DNA from: DASQYE01 sp035940775
GTDB taxonomy: Bacteria > Acidobacteriota > Blastocatellia > Pyrinomonadales > Pyrinomonadaceae
DNA: 64,000 nucleotides
Reading direction: 5' to 3'
NCBI GenBank assembly: GCA_035940775.1
Contig: DASZEN010000016.1
Location: 62,001 to 126,000 of the forward strand
Position 1 is the stretch's first letter. Each line of letters opens with the position of its first letter. The position numbers and the translations under genes were made by a program. Below, one piece after another: positions 1 through 8,580 of this stretch. The notes beneath the pieces are model-generated. The model worked only from the letters and a program-made list of their open reading frames with translations. It was not told where the DNA came from and searched no databases.

Positions 1-29
1 TTCTCTCTCTAAGTTTTTAAATCTATTTT

Positions 30-2144
30 ATGAGGATCACAATGGTATCAGGGAAATTCCCGGGAGCGATTGCCGCCGCCGCGCTCCTTATCGTTTCGAC
101 GCTCAACACGGGGACGCGGGCCGACGAGGGCATGTGGCCCTTCAACAACGTGCCGAAGGATGAGATAAAGCGGCGCTACGGCTTTACGGTCACGGATGCG
201 TGGCTGAGGAAGGTGCAGTTGGCCTCTGTGCGCTTCAACAACGGCGGGTCTGGCTCCTTCGTCTCGCGCGACGGCCTTGTGCTGACCAATAACCACATCG
301 CGGAAGATACGCTCTCGAAACTGAGCACTCCGGAGAAGGATTACATGAAGGACGGCTTCCTGGCACGCACGCGCGCCGAAGAAGCCAGGGCTCCCGACCT
401 CGAACTCAATCTACTGATGAGCATAGAGGATGTGACGGCGCGCGTCCGGGGCGCAACGAAGCCCGGCATGACGGCGGCCGAGGCCAACGCGGCGCGCGAG
501 GCCGAGATCAAGGCCATCGAGGATGAGTCGAACAAGGCGACGGGGCTGCGTTCGGATGTCGTCACGCTCTACCAGGGCGGTCAGTACAATCTCTATCGCT
601 ACAAACAGTATACGGACGTGCGGCTGGTGTTCGCGCCCGAGGCGGCCATAGGCTTCTTCGGCGGCGATCCGGATAACTTCGAGTACCCGCGCTACAATCT
701 GGACATGGCGCTCTTTCGCGTCTACGAAAATGGTCAGCCCCTAAAGGTCTCGAACTATTTCGCGTGGTCGAGGACGGGCGGGCGCGAGAATGAGCTGGTC
801 TTCGTCTCCGGCAATCCGGGCTCGACGGGTCGGCTCAATACGGTCGCGCACCTACGGTACCTGCGCGATACGGGTCTTCCGTTCCAGTTGAAGTGGTACG
901 CCAATCGTTTGGATGCTTTGCGCCGTTACAGCGCGCAGGGAGCGGAACAGGCGCGCCGCGCCGAATCTGAAATCCTCGGCCTTGAGAATTCGCTCAAGCT
1001 CTGGCGCGGCCAGCTTGAGGGCTTGCGCGATAAAGCGATCATGGCGAAAAGGGAGACGGCCGAAGCCGAGTTGCGACGCATGGTTGAGGCCGATCCCGGG
1101 AAGCGGAAGGAATACGGCGACGCCTGGGAGGCGATTGCCGGGGCGCGCAAGGCGCTCGCGTCCTACGAGCGCGAGAGAAGATTTCTGGAAAGCACGACCG
1201 GGTACAAGACGGCCGGTTTTCAATCGACGCTCTTCGACATCGCGCGCAAGCTCGTGCGCCTCGCCTCCGAGAGCAGGAAGCCGAACGAGGAGCGTCTGGC
1301 GGATTTTACGGATGCCGCCCGCGAAACGCTTGAGCTGGGCCTCTATTCGAGCGCCCCGCTTTATAAGGATTTAGAGAAGGCGAAGCTCACGGCCTCGCTC
1401 GCCTTTATGCGCGACGAACTGGGCGCGGCGAATCCGCTCGTGCGCAAGGCGCTCGCGGGCAAGACTCCCGAAGCGCGCGCCGCCGAACTCGTCGACGGAA
1501 CCAAACTCGCGGACGTTGAGTATCGCAGGCAGTTGGCCGCCGGTGGCATTAACGCCATCGAATCCGCGACCGATCCGATGATCGTGCTCGCGCGCTCCGT
1601 AGACCCGGAGGCGCGCGCCGTGCGAAAGCGTTACACGGACGAGGTTGAAGGAGTAGAGCACGACGCCTACGCTAAAATCTCGCGCGCATTGTTCGACCTC
1701 AACGGGACGAAGATGTATCCGGACGCGACCTTTACGCTGCGACTGGCTTTCGGGACGATCAGGGGTTATCGCGAGAATGGAAAAGCGGTCGCCGCGTTCA
1801 CGGACTTCGCGGGGCTCTACAGGCGTGCCGCCGAGCACAACAATCGGCCTCCGTACCAGTTGCCCGCGCGCTGGGTCGAGCGAAAGTCGGCGCTCGATTT
1901 GAAGATGCCATTTAACTTCGCCGCCGCGCTCGACTCGACGGGCGGCAACAGCGGCTCTCCCGTCATCAACCGCGACGCGGAACTCGTCGGCCTGCTCTTC
2001 GACGGCAATATACAATCGCTGATCGGCGATTACGTCTACGACGAGACACAGAACAGGTCTCTGTGCGTCGACTCGCGCGCGATGCTCGAAGCGCTGCGCA
2101 GAGTCTACGGCGCAAACGAAATCGCCGACGAGTTGACCAGATAG
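30..2144 (+). CDS. Family S46 dipeptidyl peptidase (DPP7/DPP11-like), secreted
   Basis: 704-residue serine exopeptidase of family S46, which removes dipeptides from peptide N-termini in the periplasm or at the cell surface. Residues 1-31 form a signal peptide (hydrophobic core AAAALLIVSTL, then a TRADEG cleavage region). The chymotrypsin-like triad is visible: His89 in TNNHIAEDTL, a central aspartate in the GGDPDNFEYPRYNLD stretch near residue 220, and Ser641 in STGGNSGSPV. The position 18 residues after the nucleophile, which sets P1 preference in this family, is Gly659 (FDGN). Glycine there is the DPP7-type state (broad, hydrophobic P1); the acidic-specific DPP11 type has Arg. Length fits the family (about 700-720). 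The motif TNNH replaces the common TNHH, a conservative change. The gene is single and ends in a terminator-like hairpin. Confidence 0.93.
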   Translation: MRITMVSGKFPGAIAAAALLIVSTLNTGTRADEGMWPFNNVPKDEIKRRYGFTVTDAWLRKVQLASVRFNNGGSGSFVSRDGLVLTNNHIAEDTLSKLSTPEKDYMKDGFLARTRAEEARAPDLELNLLMSIEDVTARVRGATKPGMTAAEANAAREAEIKAIEDESNKATGLRSDVVTLYQGGQYNLYRYKQYTDVRLVFAPEAAIGFFGGDPDNFEYPRYNLDMALFRVYENGQPLKVSNYFAWSRTGGRENELVFVSGNPGSTGRLNTVAHLRYLRDTGLPFQLKWYANRLDALRRYSAQGAEQARRAESEILGLENSLKLWRGQLEGLRDKAIMAKRETAEAELRRMVEADPGKRKEYGDAWEAIAGARKALASYERERRFLESTTGYKTAGFQSTLFDIARKLVRLASESRKPNEERLADFTDAARETLELGLYSSAPLYKDLEKAKLTASLAFMRDELGAANPLVRKALAGKTPEARAAELVDGTKLADVEYRRQLAAGGINAIESATDPMIVLARSVDPEARAVRKRYTDEVEGVEHDAYAKISRALFDLNGTKMYPDATFTLRLAFGTIRGYRENGKAVAAFTDFAGLYRRAAEHNNRPPYQLPARWVERKSALDLKMPFNFAAALDSTGGNSGSPVINRDAELVGLLFDGNIQSLIGDYVYDETQNRSLCVDSRAMLEALRRVYGANEIADELTR

Positions 2145-2192
2145 TAGAGCGTCGGGCGCGTTACCCTTTCGGAGTCTCGGCCCGACGCGCTA
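2145..2192 (+). terminator. Rho-independent terminator-like hairpin after the S46 peptidase
   Basis: 13-base arms at 2145-2157 and 2180-2192 pair with one mismatch (GCGTCGGGC against GCCCGACGC) and are followed by TCTTTTC. It starts directly after the stop codon of the peptidase gene. Confidence 0.6.
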
Positions 2193-2314
2193 TCTTTTCA
2201 AGAGACGAGTTGTCTTTTCAAGATTGGTCGTCGCTGAGTTGCTGGCCGCAGATAATATCCAGCAAGGTCACCCCGGCGACCGCCCCGATGGCCGCTCCGC
2301 GCTCGACCCGCAGA

Positions 2315-2902
2315 CTAATAGCGCTGCCATACGGAGCCGTCCGCGTACTCGATGCGATTAATCACGACGCTCTGATTAGCTGCGGGTGGTAAGCGGTAGT
2401 AGCTCAGGGAATCAATTCCCTGAGCTATGAATTTTTGCTCGCCGGGCCCAACCTTAGACCTCTTTTTGAGCCTGAACCGCCTCAACTCCTTCTGCCTGTC
2501 CTTATCTGTGAAGAAGACGTGCTCCCATTCGATTGCGGTGATCGTTTTCGTCCCGGCGTTCTTTAGTTGGAGAGAGGATTCGTACCCGTTGAAGACTCTC
2601 TGCGAAGGTCTGTCCGAAGAAGAGGGAAGCTCCAGTCTCTGAGGATCGTAGCCCGGCACGCCGCGACCGCGACTGCGGCGCTCCTGATTCAGCCGGTCGG
2701 TTCTGGGGTAATCGCCTCTCCTCTCAATCCCGTAATCATTGCGCCTCTCGGTCTTGTGCCTCGTGTGCCACTCAAAGCCGTAGACGACTATATCGGGCGG
2801 CGACTGCTGATGCTGCTGCTGCGTGCCCGCCCCGACCCCCTGCGCCAGTGAAGCTGCGGCCAAACCGCACACCAGTAAAAATAGATTGATGCGTCTCATC
2901 AC
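2315..2902 (-). CDS. Hypothetical secreted protein, Arg/Tyr-rich with a beta-type C-terminal domain
   Basis: 195 residues from a GTG at 2902, or 194 from the ATG at 2899; GGGGAGG lies about 8 bases upstream of either. Residues 1-26 are a signal peptide (NLFLLVCGLAAASLAQG). A charged, disordered region rich in Arg, Asp and Tyr follows (about 45-95). The C-terminal half (about 105-195) looks like a beta-sandwich: alternating hydrophobic stretches such as ESSLQLKNAGTKTITAIEWE and a final segment with YADGSVWQRY. Such proteins occur as unnamed secreted proteins in Acidobacteriota; I do not recognise a function. It is convergent with the S46 gene and reads alone. A perfect hairpin lies inside its coding region (2400-2427). 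Confidence 0.7.
   Translation of the reverse strand: MMRRINLFLLVCGLAAASLAQGVGAGTQQQHQQSPPDIVVYGFEWHTRHKTERRNDYGIERRGDYPRTDRLNQERRSRGRGVPGYDPQRLELPSSSDRPSQRVFNGYESSLQLKNAGTKTITAIEWEHVFFTDKDRQKELRRFRLKKRSKVGPGEQKFIAQGIDSLSYYRLPPAANQSVVINRIEYADGSVWQRY
2400..2427. repeat. Perfect 12-bp inverted repeat inside a coding region
   Basis: TAGCTCAGGGAA at 2400-2411 and its exact complement at 2416-2427, separated by 4 bases. It lies within the 3' part of the secreted-protein gene on the minus strand, where it encodes the IDSLSYY part of the protein. Confidence 0.8.
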
Positions 2903-3168
2903 CTAGCCTCCCCTCGCGCACGGGCAGGGCGATTGGTTAAATTCAGTCGGCCCCTCAAGCTGTGGATCATAGCAAATATCTATAATTTAGGAACTGGTAA
3001 GGAGTCTAAGGCCCAAATTCACCCGCCCCGCGCGAATGGTATTCTATCTGAACGCAAGGAAAGATGATGAAAGGAGCGCTATTGATCGGTCGAGTCGAAT
3101 GATTTGTTAGCCCGCCGGTTCTTTCCTGGACATTGTTTCTTCATCTCTATCTCAGACCTTCCAACTAA
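2903..3168. other. Intergenic stretch before the restriction-modification module
   Basis: No supported gene. Base composition shifts from GC-rich to AT-rich here, marking the left edge of the module. With the promoter region that follows, the gene-free stretch is about 330 bases. Confidence 0.5.
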
Positions 3169-3207
3169 ATATCCCGTTTTGGGATATCGCGCCCCGCTTC
3201 TTAATAT
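3169..3207 (+). promoter_or_regulatory. Predicted promoter with overlapping inverted-repeat operator for the R-M controller
   Basis: A perfect inverted repeat, ATATCCC (3169-3175), GTTTT spacer, GGGATAT (3181-3187), overlaps a candidate -35 box TTGGGA (3179-3184). A TAATAT -10 box sits 17 bases further on (3202-3207). Transcription would begin about 16 bases before the TTG start of the XRE gene. The arrangement fits autoregulation by the encoded controller protein, as in C-protein-regulated type II systems; the binding itself is inferred. Confidence 0.55.
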
Positions 3208-3229
3208 ACCTCCACCTTAGAGGCTTGCC

Positions 3230-3451
3230 TTGCGTAAGAAGATATATACTGAAAAATACCAATCATTCCTGTCCCGTTTGCGTGAAGCGAGAAAAGAAAA
3301 AGGTTTAACTCAAACCGAAGTCGCTTCGATGCTTGGCAAACCGCAATCCTACGTAACTAAATGCGAGACTGGTGAGCGGCGCGTTGATATTGTCGAACTT
3401 GCGGATTTTGCAAGGGTGTACGAAAAATCGTTGGATTATTTTTTGCCATAA
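3230..3451 (+). CDS. XRE-family HTH regulator (R-M controller-like)
   Basis: 73-residue protein that is essentially one helix-turn-helix domain of the Cro/C1 type: RLREARKEKGLTQTEVASML followed by the recognition helix region KPQSYVTKCETGERR and a closing helix VDIVELADFARVYE. The start is TTG with AGAGG about 7 bases upstream; no ATG lies in a better position. It stops 3 bases before the HNH nuclease gene, so the two are probably cotranscribed. Its size, place and the palindromic operator over its own promoter suggest a controller (C) protein that delays nuclease expression after entry into a new host. Unlike most C-regulated systems the methyltransferase is convergent, not in the same operon. 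Confidence 0.85.
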   Translation: MRKKIYTEKYQSFLSRLREARKEKGLTQTEVASMLGKPQSYVTKCETGERRVDIVELADFARVYEKSLDYFLP

Positions 3452-3454
3452 CAA

Positions 3455-4078
3455 ATGCCTGCTGAATCCGAAAACCCGCTTTTCGATACTGCTTCGGTTC
3501 CGAAGTTAAGCGAAGCCAAACGAAAAATCTTAGCAATTTTGTGGTCAATGGAATGGGTCGAAGGTGCGGACATTTTTCGCGCCGTCGGGCAAACCTATTA
3601 TGATCGGCGAATCCGCGAGTTGCGCGAAAGCGGCTGGCAGATTGAAACAAGGGGAACGAAATATAAGCTCACGTCACGGAAGAAGCAAACCGGAAATGAG
3701 CGAGTTTATCCGAATGCCAAACAAAAACGAGAAGTCTTTGAACGCGACAAAGGCATTTGCCAAATTTGCGGCCTGGCGGACGCAACCATTCAATACGACC
3801 ATAAAATCCCACTAGAAAGATTTGGCGCAACCGTGGTTGAAAATTTGCAATTGCTTTGCCGCGCTTGCAACGTGGAAAAACGCGGTGCTTGTCGGCGTTG
3901 TACGCTCCCGAGTTGCGATAGTTGCCCATATGCTTATCCCGAACTTTTCGTCGCTCGTTTAATTATTCCGCTTGACCGCGAAATAGCCAAGCAACTGCAA
4001 GCCGAATCCGAAGAAACCGGCACGCCTGATGCCGTTATCGCACGAGAAATCATCGCAAAGCATTACCGGAGCGACTAA
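3455..4078 (+). CDS. HNH restriction endonuclease with winged-helix-like N-terminus
   Basis: 207 residues. Residues 20-75 look like a winged helix (AKRKILAILWSMEWVEGADI; YYDRRIRELRESGW; a wing up to TKYKLTS) that may help DNA recognition. Residues 85-145 hold the HNH nuclease fold: CQIC (102-105), the catalytic YDHKIP with His116, the ENLQLLC segment with Asn130, and CRAC (135-138) completing a zinc site. A second cysteine cluster, CRRC and CDSC, follows (146-157). The gene overlaps the stop of the convergent methyltransferase by 4 bases. By partnership this is the nuclease of a type II R-M system; the recognition site cannot be read from the sequence. Confidence 0.85.
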   Translation: MPAESENPLFDTASVPKLSEAKRKILAILWSMEWVEGADIFRAVGQTYYDRRIRELRESGWQIETRGTKYKLTSRKKQTGNERVYPNAKQKREVFERDKGICQICGLADATIQYDHKIPLERFGATVVENLQLLCRACNVEKRGACRRCTLPSCDSCPYAYPELFVARLIIPLDREIAKQLQAESEETGTPDAVIAREIIAKHYRSD

Positions 4079-5601
4079 AATTCCGTTTTGTAAAAGCCGA
4101 TGATATGTTCTTCATGCATCCGCTGTTGAATTTGAGACGCTTTGTTTATATCCATCCCCGCCGGTAACATTCGCTTATTGCGGTCAAGCTGCCTGACTCC
4201 GATTCGCGGAACTTCAAAACCAACCGCTTTCCCGATCTCTGCTAAACAGTCTGGTACGCCAACATCTTCTCCTGCGAGAATCGAATTTCCGACAACAACA
4301 ATCGCCGCTTTCTCCAGCTTCAAAACGCGGTGCATCTCTTTAAGCACAAAAAACATCTCGGAGTAATAGCGATGCAATGACAAGCCTTTCGATCTATTTT
4401 TACTATGAATGCGCTCCACCACGTTTTTAGAATGAGCGGGCAGGTCGATTAATTCAGTGCATGAAACGCCTTCACCGCCGATGTACGTCTTACGCTTCTG
4501 CATCAAATTCTCGATACTGTAACCAAGCCACACGAGAGAGAATTTATGCGCCCGCATATAATCAATAGCGTTGGAAGCATAGGGCGGCGATGACACGATT
4601 AAATCAACCGAATTATTTTCGAGCTGGAGCGATTGCGAATTGCCGGAGGCGAGCTTAGGCGGCAAGAAATAGGTTGCGTTTTCAAGAACGCCGCGCAAAT
4701 TTTGCTTCACCCTGCGATCAAATTCTTCAATCGGTGAGCGCAAGATTTTGGTCAAGATTTTAATTTTTCGATCAGCTTTATCCGGCACATCTTCGCCTAC
4801 AATAAATCTGCCGTCTTTGGTGACAACTACTTTTGCTCTATGCGGTCTCGTATGCGCCAAATCGAGAGCTAACGAAACTCCGCCCGTTTTTGTGATGATA
4901 ACGGACGAAAAAGCAAGTTTGAAAAAGTCTTGCGTTTCCTCTGTTGCGATCTCCTCAATTGCAATCAGTAATGCGATTAGCTCTAACTGTGTCTCCTTGG
5001 CAAACCAGTAATCAATAAACACTCGCGTTTTTGGGTTATAACGTGCTGCAAGCTGTTTTTCGAGATTATCAGTATCTTGTAACTGCTTTCTAGCACGTTC
5101 GACAACCTCTGTACCAAGATGGCTCAAAGTCGGCGTATCGTAAGCCGTCAGCTTTACTTTCGATAGCAACAAAGCAAGTGGGTCAATATCAAAGCCGATT
5201 GCCTGCCTTCCCTCAAGCAGGGCCTCAAGAAGAGTTGTCCCCGAACCCTGCATCGGGTCTAAAACAACATCACCGGCGTTCGTTAGCTCACGAATAAATT
5301 TGCGAGGCAATTGTGGCGGGAATTTCGCCGGAAACGAATGAACTTTGTGGGATAGGTGTCCACTTTCACCACTCTGGAAATTCAAATCACCCGACAAAAC
5401 GGATACCAATATCTCTTTATAACTATGTTCGCGGCGCGATACGGCAAGATTGTTTAATGGTAAGGCGATTCGTTGCATAAACCGCAAGTTCCTATAAAAT
5501 TTATTCCCTAAGCATGGATAAGCAGCACGGATTCTATCATATGACAGATACGTTTCTTCGGATATCTCTATATTGTCTTTAGGTCTATTCAAGAAACGCA
5601 T
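4075..5601 (-). CDS. Site-specific DNA methyltransferase (SPPY type) of the R-M system
   Basis: 508 residues. The AdoMet-binding motif DPMQGSGTT is at 115-123, followed by the acidic loop GFDIDPLA; the catalytic motif SPPY is at 338-341 in a VDLIVSSPPYASNAIDYMRA context. The order is AdoMet motif, a roughly 180-residue variable region (probable target recognition), then catalytic motif. SPPY points to amino-methylation of cytosine N4 or adenine N6. It should protect host DNA from the convergent HNH nuclease. The gene is AT-rich compared with the kinase gene beyond it, consistent with horizontal transfer of the module. Confidence 0.88.
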   Translation of the reverse strand: MRFLNRPKDNIEISEETYLSYDRIRAAYPCLGNKFYRNLRFMQRIALPLNNLAVSRREHSYKEILVSVLSGDLNFQSGESGHLSHKVHSFPAKFPPQLPRKFIRELTNAGDVVLDPMQGSGTTLLEALLEGRQAIGFDIDPLALLLSKVKLTAYDTPTLSHLGTEVVERARKQLQDTDNLEKQLAARYNPKTRVFIDYWFAKETQLELIALLIAIEEIATEETQDFFKLAFSSVIITKTGGVSLALDLAHTRPHRAKVVVTKDGRFIVGEDVPDKADRKIKILTKILRSPIEEFDRRVKQNLRGVLENATYFLPPKLASGNSQSLQLENNSVDLIVSSPPYASNAIDYMRAHKFSLVWLGYSIENLMQKRKTYIGGEGVSCTELIDLPAHSKNVVERIHSKNRSKGLSLHRYYSEMFFVLKEMHRVLKLEKAAIVVVGNSILAGEDVGVPDCLAEIGKAVGFEVPRIGVRQLDRNKRMLPAGMDINKASQIQQRMHEEHIIGFYKTEF

Positions 5602-5719
5602 ATTTTATATTGTGCGGTGCAGTATAATATGGCCGGATGGCAGCCACGACTCAAACCTTTGCGCCTCGGCGGGCGCGGTATACCAAAGCTACCGAATGAA
5701 GTGATACAATCCGCCGCCG

Positions 5720-8503
5720 ATGATTAAGTGCCCCTCCTGCTCGCAGACGATACCCGACGAGAGGCAGTCGTGTCCTTCCTGCGGCACTGCTCTTGAGGAT
5801 TCCTTCACGCCCACTCGACGCCTCGCGGACGAGCCCGGTTACGCCGCCGCCGCGAGGAAAGATTCGTCGGGCCGCAAAGCAGCCGCCGCCGTCGCAGCCG
5901 CCCCGGCCGCAAAGGGCAGAGGGCGCACCTCGTCCTCATTGAGTTCTATAGATGATGCACGGTTCATTCCGGGGACTATCCTGGCCGAGCGTTATCGCAT
6001 CGTCGGGCTGATCGGTCGCGGCGGGATGGGCGAGGTTTACAGGGCTGATGATCTCAAGCTCGGCCAGCCGGTCGCGCTCAAGTTTCTGCCCGAATCGCTT
6101 TCGGGCGACGGGGCGGCGCTGGCGCGCTTTCACAGGGAAGTGAGGGTCGCGCGCCAGGTCTCGCATCGCAACGTCTGCCGCGTCTACGACATCGGCGAAG
6201 TCGACGGCCATCAGTTTCTCTCCATGGAGTTCATCAAGGGAGAGGAGCTTTCCTCGCTCCTCAGACGCATCGGCCGCTTGCCCGCCGACAAGGCGCTTGA
6301 GATCGCGCGTCAGCTCTGCGCGGGACTGGCCGCCGCGCACGATAACGGCGTGCTCCACCGCGATCTGAAACCCGCCAACGTGATGCTCGACGGAGACGGC
6401 AACGTTCGCATACTGGATTTCGGATTGGCGGGATTGGAAGAAGAGTTTCGCGAGGACGAACTGCGCGCGGGCACGCCCGCCTACATGGCCCCCGAACAAC
6501 TGGACGGGAAAGATGTCACGGTCAAAAGCGACATCTACTCGCTGGGCCTTGTGCTCTACGAAGTCTTCACGGGAAAGCGCGCCTTTGAAGCGCGCTCGCT
6601 CCACGAGCTGATCGAGTTGCGCAAGACGGGGACGATGCCCACCAACCCTTCAAGCCATGTGAAGGAGCTTGATCCTCTGGTCGAGCGCGTCATCCTGCGC
6701 TGCATTGAGACCGATCCCAAAGAGAGGCCCGCTTCGGCTCTTCAGGTGGCCGCCGCGCTGCCGGGCGGCGATCCGCTGGCGGCGGCGCTGGCGGCGGGCG
6801 AGACGCCTTCGCCAGAGATGGTGGCCGCCGCGCCCAAGGAGGGAGCGCTCAGGCCAGCCGTCGCCCTCGCGCTGCTCGCTTCCGTGTTCGGGCTGTTTGC
6901 CCTCGTCAGTTTCCTGTCGGGCCGGGTGGCGCTCTATCGCATGGTTCCGCTCGAGAAGTCGCCCGAGGTATTGAGGGAACGCGCGCGCGAAGTCGCCAAA
7001 AAACTTGGCTATACCAATCCGCCGACCGATACGGCTTACGGCATCTATCCGGACAGGGGTTATTTGAACTACGTGCAGGAGCACGACGCGTCACGCACGC
7101 GTTGGGACAAGCTTCGGAGCGGGCAGCCCCCGGCGCTCCTTTTCTGGTATCGCCAGAGCCCACGCTACATGGTGGCGTCGGGCGTCAAGGATATTTCGCC
7201 CGCCAACCCGCCGCAGACGATCTCCGGGATGCTTAACCTGCTGCTCGATACGCAGGGACAGTTGCGCCTCTTCTCGGCCGTTCCGCCGCAGAAGGAAGAG
7301 CCGCAGAGCGAAGAGCGTCCCGCCGCGACGGCTGCTGCCGACTGGTCGGCTCTATTTAGTGAAGCCGGATTCGATCAGGCAAGCTTTCAGCCGGTGGCAA
7401 GCGCCTGGGTTCCGCCGCACGCATACGACACGCGGGCGGCCTGGGACGGCGCTTATCCGGCGCAGCCAGACATCAGGATACACGTCGAAGCGGCCGCCTA
7501 TCGCGGAAGGCCCGTCTACTTTGAAGTGTTCAACCCCTGGGAAAAACCTGTGCGGCAGGAAGAGCAACAGGAGAGCGCGAGCGATAAAGTCCTGACCATC
7601 ATCATCATCACGCTCTTTTTGTCGGCCCTGATCGGGAGCGCGCTGCTCGCGGTCAGAAATCTGCGGCTCGGGCGCGGCGACCGCAAGGGCGCGTTCCGTC
7701 TCGCGCTCTTCTTCTTTGCGGTCAGTCTGCTCAACTGGCTTTTTGACGCCCACCACATCTGGAGCTTTCAGGAAGAGTTCCTACTGTTTGTCGAGCACGT
7801 TAAGTCGGGCGTGTTTCAGGCGGGTTTCCTGTGGCTGCTCTACATCGCGCTCGAACCGTTCGTGCGTCGGCGCTGGCCCGAAGGCATCATCGCGTGGAAT
7901 CGGCTGCTGGCCGGAGGCTTCCGTGACCCGCTGGTGGGGCGGGATATTTTGATCGGGGCGCTCTTCGGAGTCGGTCTGATTCTGAGCAACTACATGATGG
8001 ACTTGTTGCCGCAATGGCTGGGCCAGCCCCTTCCCATACCTTACTATAATGCGCATAGACTGCTCGGCGCGCGCCCCTTCATGACCCAGTTCGTCTGGTT
8101 GGTCACAGCCGCTCTTTTCTCCTCCTTCTTCTTAACGTTCCTAACGCTCCTGATTCTCATCCTCCTGCGTCGTAGAGGGCCGACCGCCCTCGCCGTCTGG
8201 CTCCTTTATTTCTTTGCCCTGAGCCTGGCTACGGGCGATCATCCCTCTAACAGGTTGATATTTGTCCTGACCGGCTCGCTTATCACCATCACCTGCCTGT
8301 ATCGCTACGGCTTGCTGGCGTTCATCTCCGCCATGTTCTTCTTCCACGCCTGGGTGTTCCTGCCCATCACCTCCGATCTTACGGCATGGTACGCGGGAGA
8401 TTTCGTGCTCGCACTGGTCATCTACACGGCCCTGGCCCTCTACGCCTTCTACATAAGTCTCGCGGGCCAAAAGCTCTTTCGCGGCGGGTTTCTACAGGAT
8501 TGA
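5720..8503 (+). CDS. Zinc-ribbon Ser/Thr protein kinase with large transmembrane C-terminus
   Basis: 927 residues. The N-terminal zinc ribbon uses Cys4, 7, 18 and 21 (CPSC and CPSCG). An Ala/Ser/Arg-rich linker (30-80) leads to a Hanks-type kinase domain (about 92-350): glycine loop GRGGMGEVY (99-107), Lys121, HRDLKPAN from 213, DFG 233-235, APE 257-259. All catalytic residues are present, so it should be active. A first membrane helix follows near 385-400. An extracytoplasmic region of about 210 residues comes next, then 7-8 further hydrophobic segments (from about 618 to the end). The layout suggests a receptor kinase whose sensor is a polytopic membrane module; the ligand is unknown. Start: ATG at 5720 in frame with the zinc ribbon. 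The helical-repeat gene follows 77 bases later, perhaps in the same operon. Confidence 0.92.
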   Translation: MIKCPSCSQTIPDERQSCPSCGTALEDSFTPTRRLADEPGYAAAARKDSSGRKAAAAVAAAPAAKGRGRTSSSLSSIDDARFIPGTILAERYRIVGLIGRGGMGEVYRADDLKLGQPVALKFLPESLSGDGAALARFHREVRVARQVSHRNVCRVYDIGEVDGHQFLSMEFIKGEELSSLLRRIGRLPADKALEIARQLCAGLAAAHDNGVLHRDLKPANVMLDGDGNVRILDFGLAGLEEEFREDELRAGTPAYMAPEQLDGKDVTVKSDIYSLGLVLYEVFTGKRAFEARSLHELIELRKTGTMPTNPSSHVKELDPLVERVILRCIETDPKERPASALQVAAALPGGDPLAAALAAGETPSPEMVAAAPKEGALRPAVALALLASVFGLFALVSFLSGRVALYRMVPLEKSPEVLRERAREVAKKLGYTNPPTDTAYGIYPDRGYLNYVQEHDASRTRWDKLRSGQPPALLFWYRQSPRYMVASGVKDISPANPPQTISGMLNLLLDTQGQLRLFSAVPPQKEEPQSEERPAATAAADWSALFSEAGFDQASFQPVASAWVPPHAYDTRAAWDGAYPAQPDIRIHVEAAAYRGRPVYFEVFNPWEKPVRQEEQQESASDKVLTIIIITLFLSALIGSALLAVRNLRLGRGDRKGAFRLALFFFAVSLLNWLFDAHHIWSFQEEFLLFVEHVKSGVFQAGFLWLLYIALEPFVRRRWPEGIIAWNRLLAGGFRDPLVGRDILIGALFGVGLILSNYMMDLLPQWLGQPLPIPYYNAHRLLGARPFMTQFVWLVTAALFSSFFLTFLTLLILILLRRRGPTALAVWLLYFFALSLATGDHPSNRLIFVLTGSLITITCLYRYGLLAFISAMFFFHAWVFLPITSDLTAWYAGDFVLALVIYTALALYAFYISLAGQKLFRGGFLQD

Positions 8504-8580
8504 CGACGACGCCGCCGCCGCCGCCCGGGCCAACGATAGCTCGATTGACTACTACTTACAAAAGCGAAAAAATTCCAGCC

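Noticed and set aside
1371..2015. 214-residue minus-strand open frame
   Set aside because: Antisense to the S46 peptidase.
3455..5601. Reading the HNH gene as a homing endonuclease
   Set aside because: It is directly paired with an XRE controller and a convergent DNA methyltransferase, so a restriction-modification role fits better.
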